Source of the DNA: Devosia sp. 66-14
GTDB lineage: Bacteria > Pseudomonadota > Alphaproteobacteria > Rhizobiales > Devosiaceae
NCBI GenBank assembly: GCA_001899085.1
Contig: MKVB01000002.1
Location: forward strand, 108,438 to 172,437
Direction: 5' to 3'
Length of the DNA stretch: 64,000 nucleotides
The notes under the pieces are model-generated. The model worked only from the letters and a program-made list of their open reading frames with translations. It was not told where the DNA came from and searched no databases. Both the position numbers and the translations under genes were made by a program. Positions 7,967 through 16,598 of the stretch are shown here, piece after piece. Numbering within the stretch: the first letter of the stretch is position 1; each line of letters begins with the position of its first letter.

Positions 7967-9118
7967 GTGAAGATCGGAATTATCGGGCTGGGCGCCCGGG
8001 TAGCGTACCTGGCGCGGATTGCCGTGCAGCAGGTGCCGGGCGCGCAATTGGTCGGCTATGTCGATCCGACGCCGTACGGGATGCCGGAACTGACCGGCGC
8101 GGGGATCGATGCCGGCCCCGCCTACGACACGCCCCAGGCCTTGCTGAAGGCCGAAAAGCTCGACCTGCTGATGGTCGGTTCGCCCAACCACATGCATCTC
8201 GATCACATCCGTATCGGGCTCGAGGCCGGGCTCAAGGTGTTCACCGAAAAGCCGGTGGTGACCACCGAGGCCGACACCTACGCGTTGCTCGAGCTGCTGA
8301 AGCAGAGCGGCGGCGCCGACAACGTGATGATCGGGCTGGTGCTGCGCTATGCGCCGCTCTATCGCGACCTGGTGCAGAGCTATCGCTCGGGTGCGCTGGG
8401 CAAGATCACCTCGATCGAAGCCAGCGAGCATATCGCGCCCTATCACGGGGCCTTCTTCATGCGCGACTGGCGCCGACGCACCGGCTATTCGGGCGGCTTC
8501 ATCCTCGAAAAGTGCTGCCACGATATCGACCTCTACCAGGGCCTGGTCGGCAACCGGCCGGTGCGGGTGGCGAGCTTTGGCGGGCGGAAGACGTTCGTGC
8601 CCGAGAACATGCCGACCAAGGCCGGGATCAACGATCTCGACGTCTATTTCAGGAAGCCCGGCGGCTGGGAAAGCGACAACCGGGTGTGGGATGGCGACGG
8701 CGATATCATCGACTACCAGACGGCGCTGGTCGAATATTCCGGCGGCGAGAACCTCTGCTTCCACACCAACCTGAACGTGCCGGACGAGTACCGGCATTTC
8801 ACCGTCATCGGCACGCATGGCATGGCTGAGGGCGATTTCGTGCGCAACTTCTACCGCATGCACGATGCGCGCACCGGTGAGCGAATGGTCGACAAGCGCT
8901 ACGAGACCAAGGGCAGCTCGGTGCATTACGGCGCCGACGAGCAGATGGTCGCCGACATCTTTGTGCACCTGACCGATGGCGTGGCCCTGCCGGTCTCGAT
9001 CGTCGATGGCCTCGTGGCAGGCATGACTGCGATCAAGATCGACGAGGCACGGGCCAGCCGACAGGTGATCGACCTCACCGAGACCTGGCGGCAGTTCGAC
9101 AGCTACGGGCTCGGCTGA
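7967..9118 (+). CDS. Gfo/Idh/MocA family oxidoreductase
   Basis: A 383-residue NAD(P)-dependent sugar dehydrogenase-like protein. The Rossmann motif GIIGLGARV is at the N-terminus, the EKP motif near residue 95, and an EKCCHDIDL segment near 183 carries the probable catalytic His. The GTG at 7967 was chosen because the GTGGAG at 7952-7957 is a ribosome site about 9 bases upstream. The ATG at 7958 would sit directly on that site. It is the first gene of the plus-strand sugar operon and probably oxidises the imported sugar or a derivative. Confidence 0.88.
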   Translation: MKIGIIGLGARVAYLARIAVQQVPGAQLVGYVDPTPYGMPELTGAGIDAGPAYDTPQALLKAEKLDLLMVGSPNHMHLDHIRIGLEAGLKVFTEKPVVTTEADTYALLELLKQSGGADNVMIGLVLRYAPLYRDLVQSYRSGALGKITSIEASEHIAPYHGAFFMRDWRRRTGYSGGFILEKCCHDIDLYQGLVGNRPVRVASFGGRKTFVPENMPTKAGINDLDVYFRKPGGWESDNRVWDGDGDIIDYQTALVEYSGGENLCFHTNLNVPDEYRHFTVIGTHGMAEGDFVRNFYRMHDARTGERMVDKRYETKGSSVHYGADEQMVADIFVHLTDGVALPVSIVDGLVAGMTAIKIDEARASRQVIDLTETWRQFDSYGLG

Positions 9119-9195
9119 CGGATTCACCGTTGGAAGGGCTTTGCGGCCTCAAGCGGCGCCGATATGGTCGCCCGAAATTCTCGGAGGATAATCCC

Positions 9196-10125
9196 ATGCA
9201 CAAATCCCTCGCAGCCCTCGGGCTCGCGTCCATCCTGGCGCTCGGCGTCTCCCAGGGGGCACTTGCCGCCGGCGAGAAAGTGTCGGTGATCACCCCGTTC
9301 CTCGCGGCCATCGCGACGGGCGAGATGATCGAGGCGTTCAAGGCCAAGGCGACCGAGTATCAGTGGACGGTCGATGTAGTGGATACGGCCGGCGACATGG
9401 CGGCCTTTGCAAGCCGTGTAGAGGACGCGACGACCAGCGGCGCCAACGCCATCGTGCTGGTGTCGGTCGATCCGGCGCAGATCCAGGACCAGGTCGACAA
9501 GGCCAAGGCGGCGGGCGTGCCGGTCATTACCATCGACGGCGCCAAGAACGCCGCGACGGTGCTGAACGTCACCTCCGACAACTACGTGCTCGGCGAGACG
9601 ATGACCAAGTTCCTGTTCGACCAGATCGGCAACAAGGGCAACATCGTGCGCTTCTTCTATTCGGCGCATCCGGGCGTGCATCAGCGGGAGCTGGCGCTCG
9701 ATGCGGCGCTGAAGGCCAACCCCGAGATCAAGCAGGTGGCCGACCATTATGTGGCGGTGCCGGGCCAGATCGACGACAGCCGCGCCGCCATGGACGCCAT
9801 GCTGCTCGCCAACCCGGGCGACGGCGCCATCAATGCGGTATGGGCGGCCTGGGACGAGCCCGGGATCGGCGCCAACCTCGCCATCGAGGCGGCGGGCCGC
9901 AAGGGCATCGTCATTGCCGGCATCGACGGCAATCCGCAGGCGATCGACCTGATCAAGGCGTGCACCGCCTATGTCGGCACGGTCCGCCAGGGTTTTGGCG
10001 AGATGGCCAATATCGCCGCGGGTGAGCTCAATACCATCCTCGCCGGCGGCAGCCCGAAGGCCGACGAACTCTACGCGCCGGTGGAATTGATCACCCGCGA
10101 GAGCCTCGGCGTCAGCTGTCCCTGA
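9196..10125 (+). CDS. Sugar ABC transporter substrate-binding protein (ribose type)
   Basis: A 309-residue periplasmic protein with signal peptide (MHKSLAALGLASILALGV, cleavage near ALA-AG). It has the two-lobed Peripla_BP_4 fold shown by GANAIVLVSVDP, GVPVITIDGAK and VIAGIDGNPQAIDLI. The ribosome site GGAGGA is at 9183-9188. It delivers a sugar to the ABC proteins encoded next. The ligand is unknown; pentose or hexose is possible. Confidence 0.9.
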   Translation: MHKSLAALGLASILALGVSQGALAAGEKVSVITPFLAAIATGEMIEAFKAKATEYQWTVDVVDTAGDMAAFASRVEDATTSGANAIVLVSVDPAQIQDQVDKAKAAGVPVITIDGAKNAATVLNVTSDNYVLGETMTKFLFDQIGNKGNIVRFFYSAHPGVHQRELALDAALKANPEIKQVADHYVAVPGQIDDSRAAMDAMLLANPGDGAINAVWAAWDEPGIGANLAIEAAGRKGIVIAGIDGNPQAIDLIKACTAYVGTVRQGFGEMANIAAGELNTILAGGSPKADELYAPVELITRESLGVSCP

Positions 10126-10127
10126 CA

Positions 10128-11615
10128 TTGCTGGACCTCTCCGGGATCAGCCGGCGTTTCGGCGCGACCCACGCGCTCGAGGACGTGAACCTCGCCCTTT
10201 CCGAGGGCGAGGTGCTCGGGCTGGTCGGGCCGAACGGCGCCGGCAAATCCACGCTGATCAAGATCATCGCCGGCGCCGATCGGCCCGATGCGGGGGAAAT
10301 CCGCATCGACGGCGCGCCGGTGCAATTTCATTCGGCGCACGATTCCTACGCCGCGGGCATCCGGGTGATCCATCAGGATGCACCGCTGGTGCCGGGGTTC
10401 GATACGGTCGAGAACTGCTATCTCGGGCGCGCCTATCCGCGGCGGTTCGGGCGGATCGACCGCAAGGCGATGCGCGCGGCCATCGCCGAGGTGGCGGCCG
10501 GCATTGCGCCGGAACTCGATCTCGACGTGCCCGTCATGTTCCTGCCGCCGGCCGAACGGCAGTTCGTGCGGCTGCTGCGCGCCGTGGCCGACAAGGGGCG
10601 GTTGCTGATCCTCGACGAGCCGACGGCGGCCCTGCCGGCGGAGGATGCCGAACGTTTCTATGAAGTGCTGCGGCGGACGCGCCAGCGGGGCACTTCGATC
10701 GTTCTGGTCAGCCACCGGCTCGATGAGATCGCCGAGTTCTGCGATCGCGCCGTGGTGATCCGCGACGGACGCATCGTGGCGCGGTTCGGCAAGGACGAAG
10801 TGAAGCCGGAGGCGATGATCGCGGCGATGGGGGGCAGCACCTCGCAGCGCTCGACCCGCGAGACCGACACCACCGCACCCAAGATGATCGAGATCGACGG
10901 GGTGACGGCAGGCGACCTGACCCGGCCGGCAGACCTGGCCGTCCATGCCGGAGAGGTGATCGCGCTTTACGGCTTGGCCGGGTCCGGGCGCTCGAGCCTC
11001 GTCAACGCGATCTGGGGGGCGATCCCGTGGGGCGGCCGGATGCGGCTCATGGGCGCCGACTACGCACCGCGCTCGCCCCGGCAGGCGATTGCCCAGGGCG
11101 TATCGTGCGTGCCGGCGGATCGGCATCGCAGCGGGCTGTTCCTCAGCGAGGACCTGATCTTTAACAAGACGCTGCCGCTGCTCTCCGGCTATCGCCGGGC
11201 GGGCGGGTTGCCCATCCCCGACACCGGAGCGGAGCGGGCGGAATTCCTCGTTGCGGCCGAGCGCGTATCGCTCAGCTACCGCGATCCCCGGCAACTGGCG
11301 CGGACGCTGTCGGGCGGCAACCAGCAGAAGCTGATCTTTTCGCGCTGGGCCAACCGGCATTCGCGGGTGATGCTGCTCGACGAGCCGACCGAAGGCGTCG
11401 ACGTGATGGCCAAGGCGACGATCAAGGACATCATCCGGGCCATTGCCGCCGACGGCAATGCGGTGCTGGTCTCGACCTCGGACCGCGACGAAGCGCTGGA
11501 GCTGGGCGACCGCATCGCGGTGTTCCGGCAGGGCGGCATCGTCAGGATTTTCACCCGTGCGGAGGCGAGCGCCGAGGCGCTGTCGGCCGCCGCGCAGTCT
11601 CGGGAGGCGGCGTGA
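10128..11615 (+). CDS. Sugar ABC transporter ATP-binding protein (RbsA type)
   Basis: A 495-residue tandem ATPase. Domain 1 has Walker A GPNGAGKST and Walker B LLILDEPTAALP, but its signature reads FLPPAERQF with no LS start. Domain 2 has the degenerate Walker A GLAGSGRSS usual for the second RbsA half, and an intact LSGGNQQKLIFSRW. The start is probably TTG at 10128, two bases after the previous stop, with no clear ribosome site. Coupled translation is likely. Confidence 0.88.
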   Translation: MLDLSGISRRFGATHALEDVNLALSEGEVLGLVGPNGAGKSTLIKIIAGADRPDAGEIRIDGAPVQFHSAHDSYAAGIRVIHQDAPLVPGFDTVENCYLGRAYPRRFGRIDRKAMRAAIAEVAAGIAPELDLDVPVMFLPPAERQFVRLLRAVADKGRLLILDEPTAALPAEDAERFYEVLRRTRQRGTSIVLVSHRLDEIAEFCDRAVVIRDGRIVARFGKDEVKPEAMIAAMGGSTSQRSTRETDTTAPKMIEIDGVTAGDLTRPADLAVHAGEVIALYGLAGSGRSSLVNAIWGAIPWGGRMRLMGADYAPRSPRQAIAQGVSCVPADRHRSGLFLSEDLIFNKTLPLLSGYRRAGGLPIPDTGAERAEFLVAAERVSLSYRDPRQLARTLSGGNQQKLIFSRWANRHSRVMLLDEPTEGVDVMAKATIKDIIRAIAADGNAVLVSTSDRDEALELGDRIAVFRQGGIVRIFTRAEASAEALSAAAQSREAA

Positions 11616-12544
11616 CCCGCACCAATCTCAATCGTTTCGGCACGCTGATCGCCTTCGTGCTGCTCTGTGTCGGTTTCTCGATCGCGGCGCCGGCGGCGTT
11701 CGCCTCGCCGGCCAATGTGTTCAACCTGATCCAGCAGATGGCGACGCTCGCCATCGTCGCCACTGCCGCGACGCTGGTGATGACCATCTCGGAGTTCGAC
11801 CTGTCGGTGGGGTTTTCGGCCTCGCTGGCGGCGGTGATCTGCTTCGTCTTGTTCGGGCAGGGTTATGACGTGTGGCTGGCGGTGCCGGCGGCGCTGCTGG
11901 TGGGGCTCGTCGGCGGCGCTGCCAATGGCGTGCTGGTGGCGCGGTTCGGTATTCCGTCCTTCGTTGCGACGCTGGCGCTCGGCACCATTCTCTCGGGCTT
12001 CGCTTTCGGGCTCAGCGGCGGGCAAAGCCTGTTCCAGTCGGTGCCGGACGGCTTCAAGAGCCTGGCGCGGGGCGACGTGTTCGGCATCCCGGTGCTGGGT
12101 TTCTGGATCGTCGCAGTGCTCGGCGTGGCAGCGTTCGTCTTGACGCAGACCGAGTTCGGGCGGCGGCTGCGCGCCATCGGCGGCAATGCCCAGGCGGCGC
12201 GGCTTGCTGGCTTGCCGATCGTGCGGGATGTGATCGTGACCTTCGCTATCGCCGGCGGGCTCTCGGCGCTGGCGGGGCTGCTGCTGGCATCGCGGCTGGG
12301 CAGCGTGCAGCACACCATGGGCGAGCCGCTGCTGCTGCCGGCCTATGCAGCGGTGTTCATAGGCACCACGGCATCACCCACCGGCGCGCCGACCGTGGCG
12401 GGAACGCTGCTCGGCGTCGCCATCACCGGAGTGATGGTCAACGGCATGACCATCGTCGGGGTCGAGCCGTTCGTGCAGAAGATCATGACCGGGGTGATCA
12501 TCCTCGTCGCCGTCCTGCTGCGCCGGGTGGGGCGGACCAAGTGA
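11612..12544 (+). CDS. Sugar ABC transporter permease (RbsC type)
   Basis: A 310-residue polytopic membrane protein of the BPD_transp_2 family, with the conserved TISEFDLSVGF segment and about 8-10 hydrophobic helices. It starts at a GTG that overlaps the ATPase stop (GTGA), with ribosome site GGGAGG at 11602-11607. It is the only permease of this importer and probably acts as a homodimer. Confidence 0.9.
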   Translation: MTRTNLNRFGTLIAFVLLCVGFSIAAPAAFASPANVFNLIQQMATLAIVATAATLVMTISEFDLSVGFSASLAAVICFVLFGQGYDVWLAVPAALLVGLVGGAANGVLVARFGIPSFVATLALGTILSGFAFGLSGGQSLFQSVPDGFKSLARGDVFGIPVLGFWIVAVLGVAAFVLTQTEFGRRLRAIGGNAQAARLAGLPIVRDVIVTFAIAGGLSALAGLLLASRLGSVQHTMGEPLLLPAYAAVFIGTTASPTGAPTVAGTLLGVAITGVMVNGMTIVGVEPFVQKIMTGVIILVAVLLRRVGRTK

Positions 12545-13938
12545 GCATCCTCGTTCTCGATTGCGGCAGCTCGGCGCTGAAGGCGACGGTGTTCGCCGAT
12601 GATGGTGCGGTGATTGCGACGGCCGATGCGGGCTATCCGGCTGCGGCAACGGCGCACCGGCGGGCGCCGGAGGACTGGTGGCGCGCCGTGGTCGAGGCCG
12701 TGGGCCGGCTGCCGCGTGAAGGCGTCTCCGCCCTCTCCCTGACCGGGATGATGGAGAACCTGATCGCCGTCGATGCGCTCGGAGAGCCGGTGCGCGATGC
12801 CGTGCTCTATTCCGATCCGATCGGAACGGAGGCGTTCGACGCCGTGGCGGCGCGGCTCGAGGCGGCCGATGCGACGGCGATTCTCGGCAATGCGCCGCGT
12901 CCGCTGATGACCGCATTCAAGCTCAAGGCACTCGGCGCGGCAGGCGCCAGGTGGGTGCTGCCGGGGTCGAAGGACTTTTTGGCGCTGCGGCTGACGGGCG
13001 TCGTGGCGACCGATCCGAGCTGCGCCAGCACCACCGGGCTGATGGATATCGGGACGCGCGACTGGTCGAGTGACCTGGTGGAACTGCTCGAGGTGGACCG
13101 CGGGTTGCTGCCGCCGATCGTTGCGGCCGAGACCGTGCTGGGCGGGCTGACCGAGGCGGCGGCTGCGGCGATGGGGTTGCCCGCCGGCCTGCCGGTGATC
13201 AACGGCTGCGGCGATGCCGCAGCGACGACCATCGGCAGCGGCGCGGAGCGCCCGGATGAAGTGAGCATCTATCTCGGCACCAGCGGGTGGGTGGCCGGGG
13301 TCACGGCACTGACCGAGCGCATGCCGCGCCCCTATTACCGGTTGGCGCATCCCCTGCATGGCGGGCTGATCGAGGTCGCGCCGATCCTCTCGGCGGGCGC
13401 CGCGGCACAATGGGCGCGCGAAACGCTGGGGCTGACGCTCCAGGACGCCGAGCGGCTGGCAGGCGAGGCCGATGCATCGCCGACGGGTGCGCTGTTCCTG
13501 CCTTATCTCAACGGCGAACGCACTCCGTTCGTCGACCTCGAGCTCAGGGCTGGCTTCGCCAACGTGGCGGCCGGCGACAGCGCGGCGACGCTCTACCATG
13601 CGGCGCTCGAAGGCGTGGCGTTCGCCATTGCTGCCAATGTGCGGGCGATGGGCGCAGCGGGGCCGGTCTACCTCGTGGGCGGTGGGGCGCAGAGCGCGGT
13701 GTGGCCGCAGATCATGGCCGATGTGCTGGGGCGCGAGGTCACGGTACCGCAACATCCGGTGCTGGCCGCCAGTCTCGGCGCCTACCGAGCCGCGGCGACG
13801 GCACTGGGGCTGGCGACCGGTGCGGCGGCGCGCGGCAGGGTCTATTGGCCGCGGGCCGATCGAGCCGAGCGGATCGCGCGGCAGCAGCAGCGCTTCGAGC
13901 GCGCGACGGGAATGCTGCGGGAGCTGGCGCGGATCTAG
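12541..13938 (+). CDS. FGGY-family carbohydrate kinase
   Basis: A 465-residue ATP-dependent sugar kinase, close to xylulokinases in layout. The N-terminus has LDCGSSALKATVF (phosphate loop). NGCGDAAATTIGSG near 221 carries the probable catalytic Asp, and LVGGGAQSAVWPQIMADVLG near 378 is the FGGY C-terminal motif. It starts at GTG overlapping the permease stop (GTGA). It should phosphorylate the sugar, or the ketose made from it, after import. Which ketose cannot be told. Confidence 0.88.
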   Translation: MSILVLDCGSSALKATVFADDGAVIATADAGYPAAATAHRRAPEDWWRAVVEAVGRLPREGVSALSLTGMMENLIAVDALGEPVRDAVLYSDPIGTEAFDAVAARLEAADATAILGNAPRPLMTAFKLKALGAAGARWVLPGSKDFLALRLTGVVATDPSCASTTGLMDIGTRDWSSDLVELLEVDRGLLPPIVAAETVLGGLTEAAAAAMGLPAGLPVINGCGDAAATTIGSGAERPDEVSIYLGTSGWVAGVTALTERMPRPYYRLAHPLHGGLIEVAPILSAGAAAQWARETLGLTLQDAERLAGEADASPTGALFLPYLNGERTPFVDLELRAGFANVAAGDSAATLYHAALEGVAFAIAANVRAMGAAGPVYLVGGGAQSAVWPQIMADVLGREVTVPQHPVLAASLGAYRAAATALGLATGAAARGRVYWPRADRAERIARQQQRFERATGMLRELARI

Positions 13939-13947
13939 GAGAAACGT

Positions 13948-13967
13948 CGGTGGGCGCAGCCCCACCG
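13948..13967. terminator. Hairpin between convergent kinase and ROK genes
   Basis: Arms CGGTGGG and CCCACCG around CGCAGC, 10 bp past the kinase stop and 16 bp from the ROK stop. There is no U-run. Placement fits a weak shared terminator. Confidence 0.4.
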
Positions 13968-13982
13968 GCCGCAGCCGTCAAA

Positions 13983-15194
13983 CTACTCGCCGCCCCCCGC
14001 CGCCAGCATGTCGCTCAGGTCGCGTGAAAAATGCTTGCGGAACATGGTCAGCTGCGCGGCGCCGAGCGGCGTGGCGCGGGTGCCGAGGGTGCCGGCGACG
14101 AGGCGAGGGCGCCTGGCGCCGATCACCACCAGTTCGCCAAGGGCGCGCTCGGTCGCCGCCACCAGGCGGTCGATGATCGATTGCGGCGCGATGCTGTCGA
14201 CAATGGCGTGATCGATCTCGAGCACCGCGCCGGTGTTGACGATGATCTCCGCCAGGGCGCTGCCCGACGCTTCGACCCAGGGGGCGATGTGGGCTTCCCA
14301 ATCGCCCCACGGCCAGTTCGCCGGGTGATCGCCGAGCGGCAGCGTGATGCCGGCATGCGCCAGTCGGCGGCCGAGGGCAGAGGTGGAGGCGATGTCATGG
14401 CCGAAGCTGCGATGGCCGTCATGGCCGTTGACCAGCATGGAGCCCAGGTTGGCCGAATTGCCGGTCGGTCCTTCCCATAGCGTGTGCTCGGCGGTGATGC
14501 CGGCGCCCAGATAGGTCGAAACGAACAGGTGCACCAGGTTGGCGGGGCGCGGCGGCGGCGACATCACCATTTCGGCGAAGCAGGCGCAGTTGCCGTCGTT
14601 GAACCAGGTGGTGGCGAGACCGGTCGCGGCTTCGAGCGCGGCGCGCAGATCGAGCTCGCGCCAGGCCTGCAACTGCTCGGCCGGCGGGCTGACATTGCCG
14701 ATCAGGCTGCCGAAATTGCTCGGCGTCGCGAGGCCGATGCCGGCGACGCGCTGCTGCTGCGCCGGGTCGAGCCGGGCGATAAGGCCGGCGATGGCTTCCG
14801 CCGCCTCGGCGACGATGCCGGCGGCGTCGGGGTAGGCGAAGTCGCGGCGATAATGGCCGAGGTCCTCGCTGCCCAGGTTGATCAGCTTGATGTCGATATG
14901 GCGCCAGGAGATCTCGCAGCCGATGCCATAGGCGCCGCCATAATCGAGATAGAGCGGTGTGGCCGGCTGGCCGCGGCGACCGCGCAGTACGTCACCGCGG
15001 GTGACGAGGCCATCGTCCTCGAGTTCGGTAACGATGGCCGAGGCGGTCTGTGGGGCAAGGCCGGTGCGCCGCGACACCTCGGCATTGGAAATGCCGGGGC
15101 TGAAGGTGATGGTAGTGAGCACGGCACGGCGATTGGCGGCGCGCAGGCTGGCATGTTGCACGCCGCGTCCCGCGGGTTCAAAGAAGTCCGCCAA
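13983..15194 (-). CDS. ROK family transcriptional regulator
   Basis: A NagC/XylR-type regulator of about 403 residues. The N-terminal winged helix contains NRRAVLTTITFSPGISNAEVSRRTGL, followed by a ROK sugar-binding domain that includes VAGIGLATPSNFG and the segment VSTYLGAGITAEHTLWEGPTG at the usual place. The Cys-rich zinc motif of classical ROK kinases is not evident. I prefer the TTG start at 15194, with GAGGG seven bases upstream. A longer TTG start at 15281 has no ribosome site and would run through a perfect hairpin. It probably represses the neighbouring sugar genes, with a sugar as inducer. Confidence 0.85.
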   Translation of the reverse strand: MADFFEPAGRGVQHASLRAANRRAVLTTITFSPGISNAEVSRRTGLAPQTASAIVTELEDDGLVTRGDVLRGRRGQPATPLYLDYGGAYGIGCEISWRHIDIKLINLGSEDLGHYRRDFAYPDAAGIVAEAAEAIAGLIARLDPAQQQRVAGIGLATPSNFGSLIGNVSPPAEQLQAWRELDLRAALEAATGLATTWFNDGNCACFAEMVMSPPPRPANLVHLFVSTYLGAGITAEHTLWEGPTGNSANLGSMLVNGHDGHRSFGHDIASTSALGRRLAHAGITLPLGDHPANWPWGDWEAHIAPWVEASGSALAEIIVNTGAVLEIDHAIVDSIAPQSIIDRLVAATERALGELVVIGARRPRLVAGTLGTRATPLGAAQLTMFRKHFSRDLSDMLAAGGGE

Positions 15195-15234
15195 TCCCAA
15201 GCCCTCGCCGCAAGCCAAATTGACGCCAAGCAAC

Positions 15235-15264
15235 GTCGCTCGGCCCAATGATGGGCCGAGCGAC
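15235..15264. promoter_or_regulatory. Perfect 13-bp inverted repeat upstream of the ROK gene
   Basis: Arms GTCGCTCGGCCCA (15235-15247) and TGGGCCGAGCGAC (15252-15264) around ATGA. It lies 41-70 bp upstream of the preferred ROK start and 61 bp past the dehydratase stop. It could be the ROK operator or a terminator of the dehydratase gene; no U-run follows on either strand. Confidence 0.5.
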
Positions 15265-15324
15265 GATTCCTGCGTCCGCAAATACTAAGTGGGGTGGCGC
15301 GGCGAGGCGTCAACCCATCGGCAC

Positions 15325-16473
15325 CTACCAATTCGTCACGGAACCATCGCGACGGTGCAACATGGGGGCCTGCCAGAACTTGAAGCTCTGCTTTTTGATC
15401 AGCTCTTCATTGACCTCGATGCCGAGGCCGGGCGCGTTGCTGACCGGGTAATGCGAGCCTTCGAGGCGCGGTTGCACGGGGAAAAACTCGGTGTTGTCGA
15501 AGCCGAGATTCTCGGCCGGGCTGGAGCGGGTCTCGAGCCAGGAGAAGTTCGGCACCGCCGCCGAAAAGTGCACGGTCGCCGCGGTGCAGATCGGGCCGAG
15601 CGGGTTATGCGGCATCATGTCCACATAGTGCGCCTCGCTCCAGCCGGCGACTTTCATCGACTCGGTGAGCCCGCCGACATTGCACACATCGATGCGGTTG
15701 AACTGATGAATGCCGCGCTCGATGTAGGGCAGGAACTGCCACTTCGAAGCGAACTCCTCGCCGATGGCGAAGGGCACATCGGTAAGGGTGCGCAGCGACT
15801 CGTAAGCTTCGGGGGTTTCGTCGCGGATCGGCTCTTCGAGGAAGTCGAGCGTGCCCGACGGCATCTTCTGGCAGAAGCTCGCAGCCTCGGCCACCGACAG
15901 GCGGTGGTGGAAATCGATGCCGAGGATGACATCCTCGCCCAGTTCCTCGCGCGCCTTGACCATCCATTTGGCGGTCTTGCCGATATGCTCGCGCGGCTCA
16001 TAGATCTCTTCGCCATGGCCGGAGGGCGACAGCCGCATGGCGTTCCAGCCGTGCGCGATCAGCATCCTCGCCTGCTCGATCATCTCGGGGCCCGGCTCGC
16101 CCGAGGTGGTGGCGAAGGTCGGGATCCTGTCGCGCTGCTTGCCGCCCAGGAGCTCGTAGACCGGCACGCCGAGCGCCTTGCCCTTGATGTCGTAGAGCGC
16201 GATATCGATGGCCGAGATCGCCGCCTGCAGCACGCGGCCGCCCTCGAAATACTGGCTGCGATAGAGCAGCTGCCAGATATGGCCGATCTTGAAAGGATCC
16301 ATGCCGATGAGGATCTCGGCGTAGTGCTCGATGGCGCCGACTACCGCCTTCTCGCGGCCCGACAGGCCGCTTTCGCCCCAGCCGAAAATGCCTTCGTCGG
16401 TCTCGATCTTGACGACGAGCTGGTTACGGATCCCCACCCAGACGGCGTAGGGCTTGATGGCAGTAATCTTCAC
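15325..16473 (-). CDS. Mandelate racemase/enolase family sugar-acid dehydratase (D-galactonate dehydratase-like)
   Basis: A 382-residue enolase-superfamily enzyme. The metal ligands and acid/base residues fit the D-galactonate dehydratase group: D187, H189 (DFHH), E213 (LEEP), E239 (GEEF), H289 (MMPHNPLGP) and E314 (SWLET). The N-terminal capping domain is complete. The product would be a 2-keto-3-deoxy sugar acid. It could act on galactonate or another aldonate made by the nearby dehydrogenases. Cytoplasmic; the start ATG is followed by KITAIKPY, normal for the family. Confidence 0.85.
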   Translation of the reverse strand: MKITAIKPYAVWVGIRNQLVVKIETDEGIFGWGESGLSGREKAVVGAIEHYAEILIGMDPFKIGHIWQLLYRSQYFEGGRVLQAAISAIDIALYDIKGKALGVPVYELLGGKQRDRIPTFATTSGEPGPEMIEQARMLIAHGWNAMRLSPSGHGEEIYEPREHIGKTAKWMVKAREELGEDVILGIDFHHRLSVAEAASFCQKMPSGTLDFLEEPIRDETPEAYESLRTLTDVPFAIGEEFASKWQFLPYIERGIHQFNRIDVCNVGGLTESMKVAGWSEAHYVDMMPHNPLGPICTAATVHFSAAVPNFSWLETRSSPAENLGFDNTEFFPVQPRLEGSHYPVSNAPGLGIEVNEELIKKQSFKFWQAPMLHRRDGSVTNW

Positions 16474-16598
16474 TTCAGGTGCTCCTCAGCGGCGGGGGTT
16501 TTCCCTGCTCGATTGGCCGAGAGGGGATGCTGATTGCCGGGATGGAGTCAATTGGACGAGGGAATGAACCGGCAGAGGATTCTTGCTTTGAAGCCCGA

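Noticed and set aside
11872-13938. A 688-codon frame running through the permease into the kinase
   Set aside because: The first 223 codons are an out-of-frame read of the permease gene; the kinase starts at 12541.
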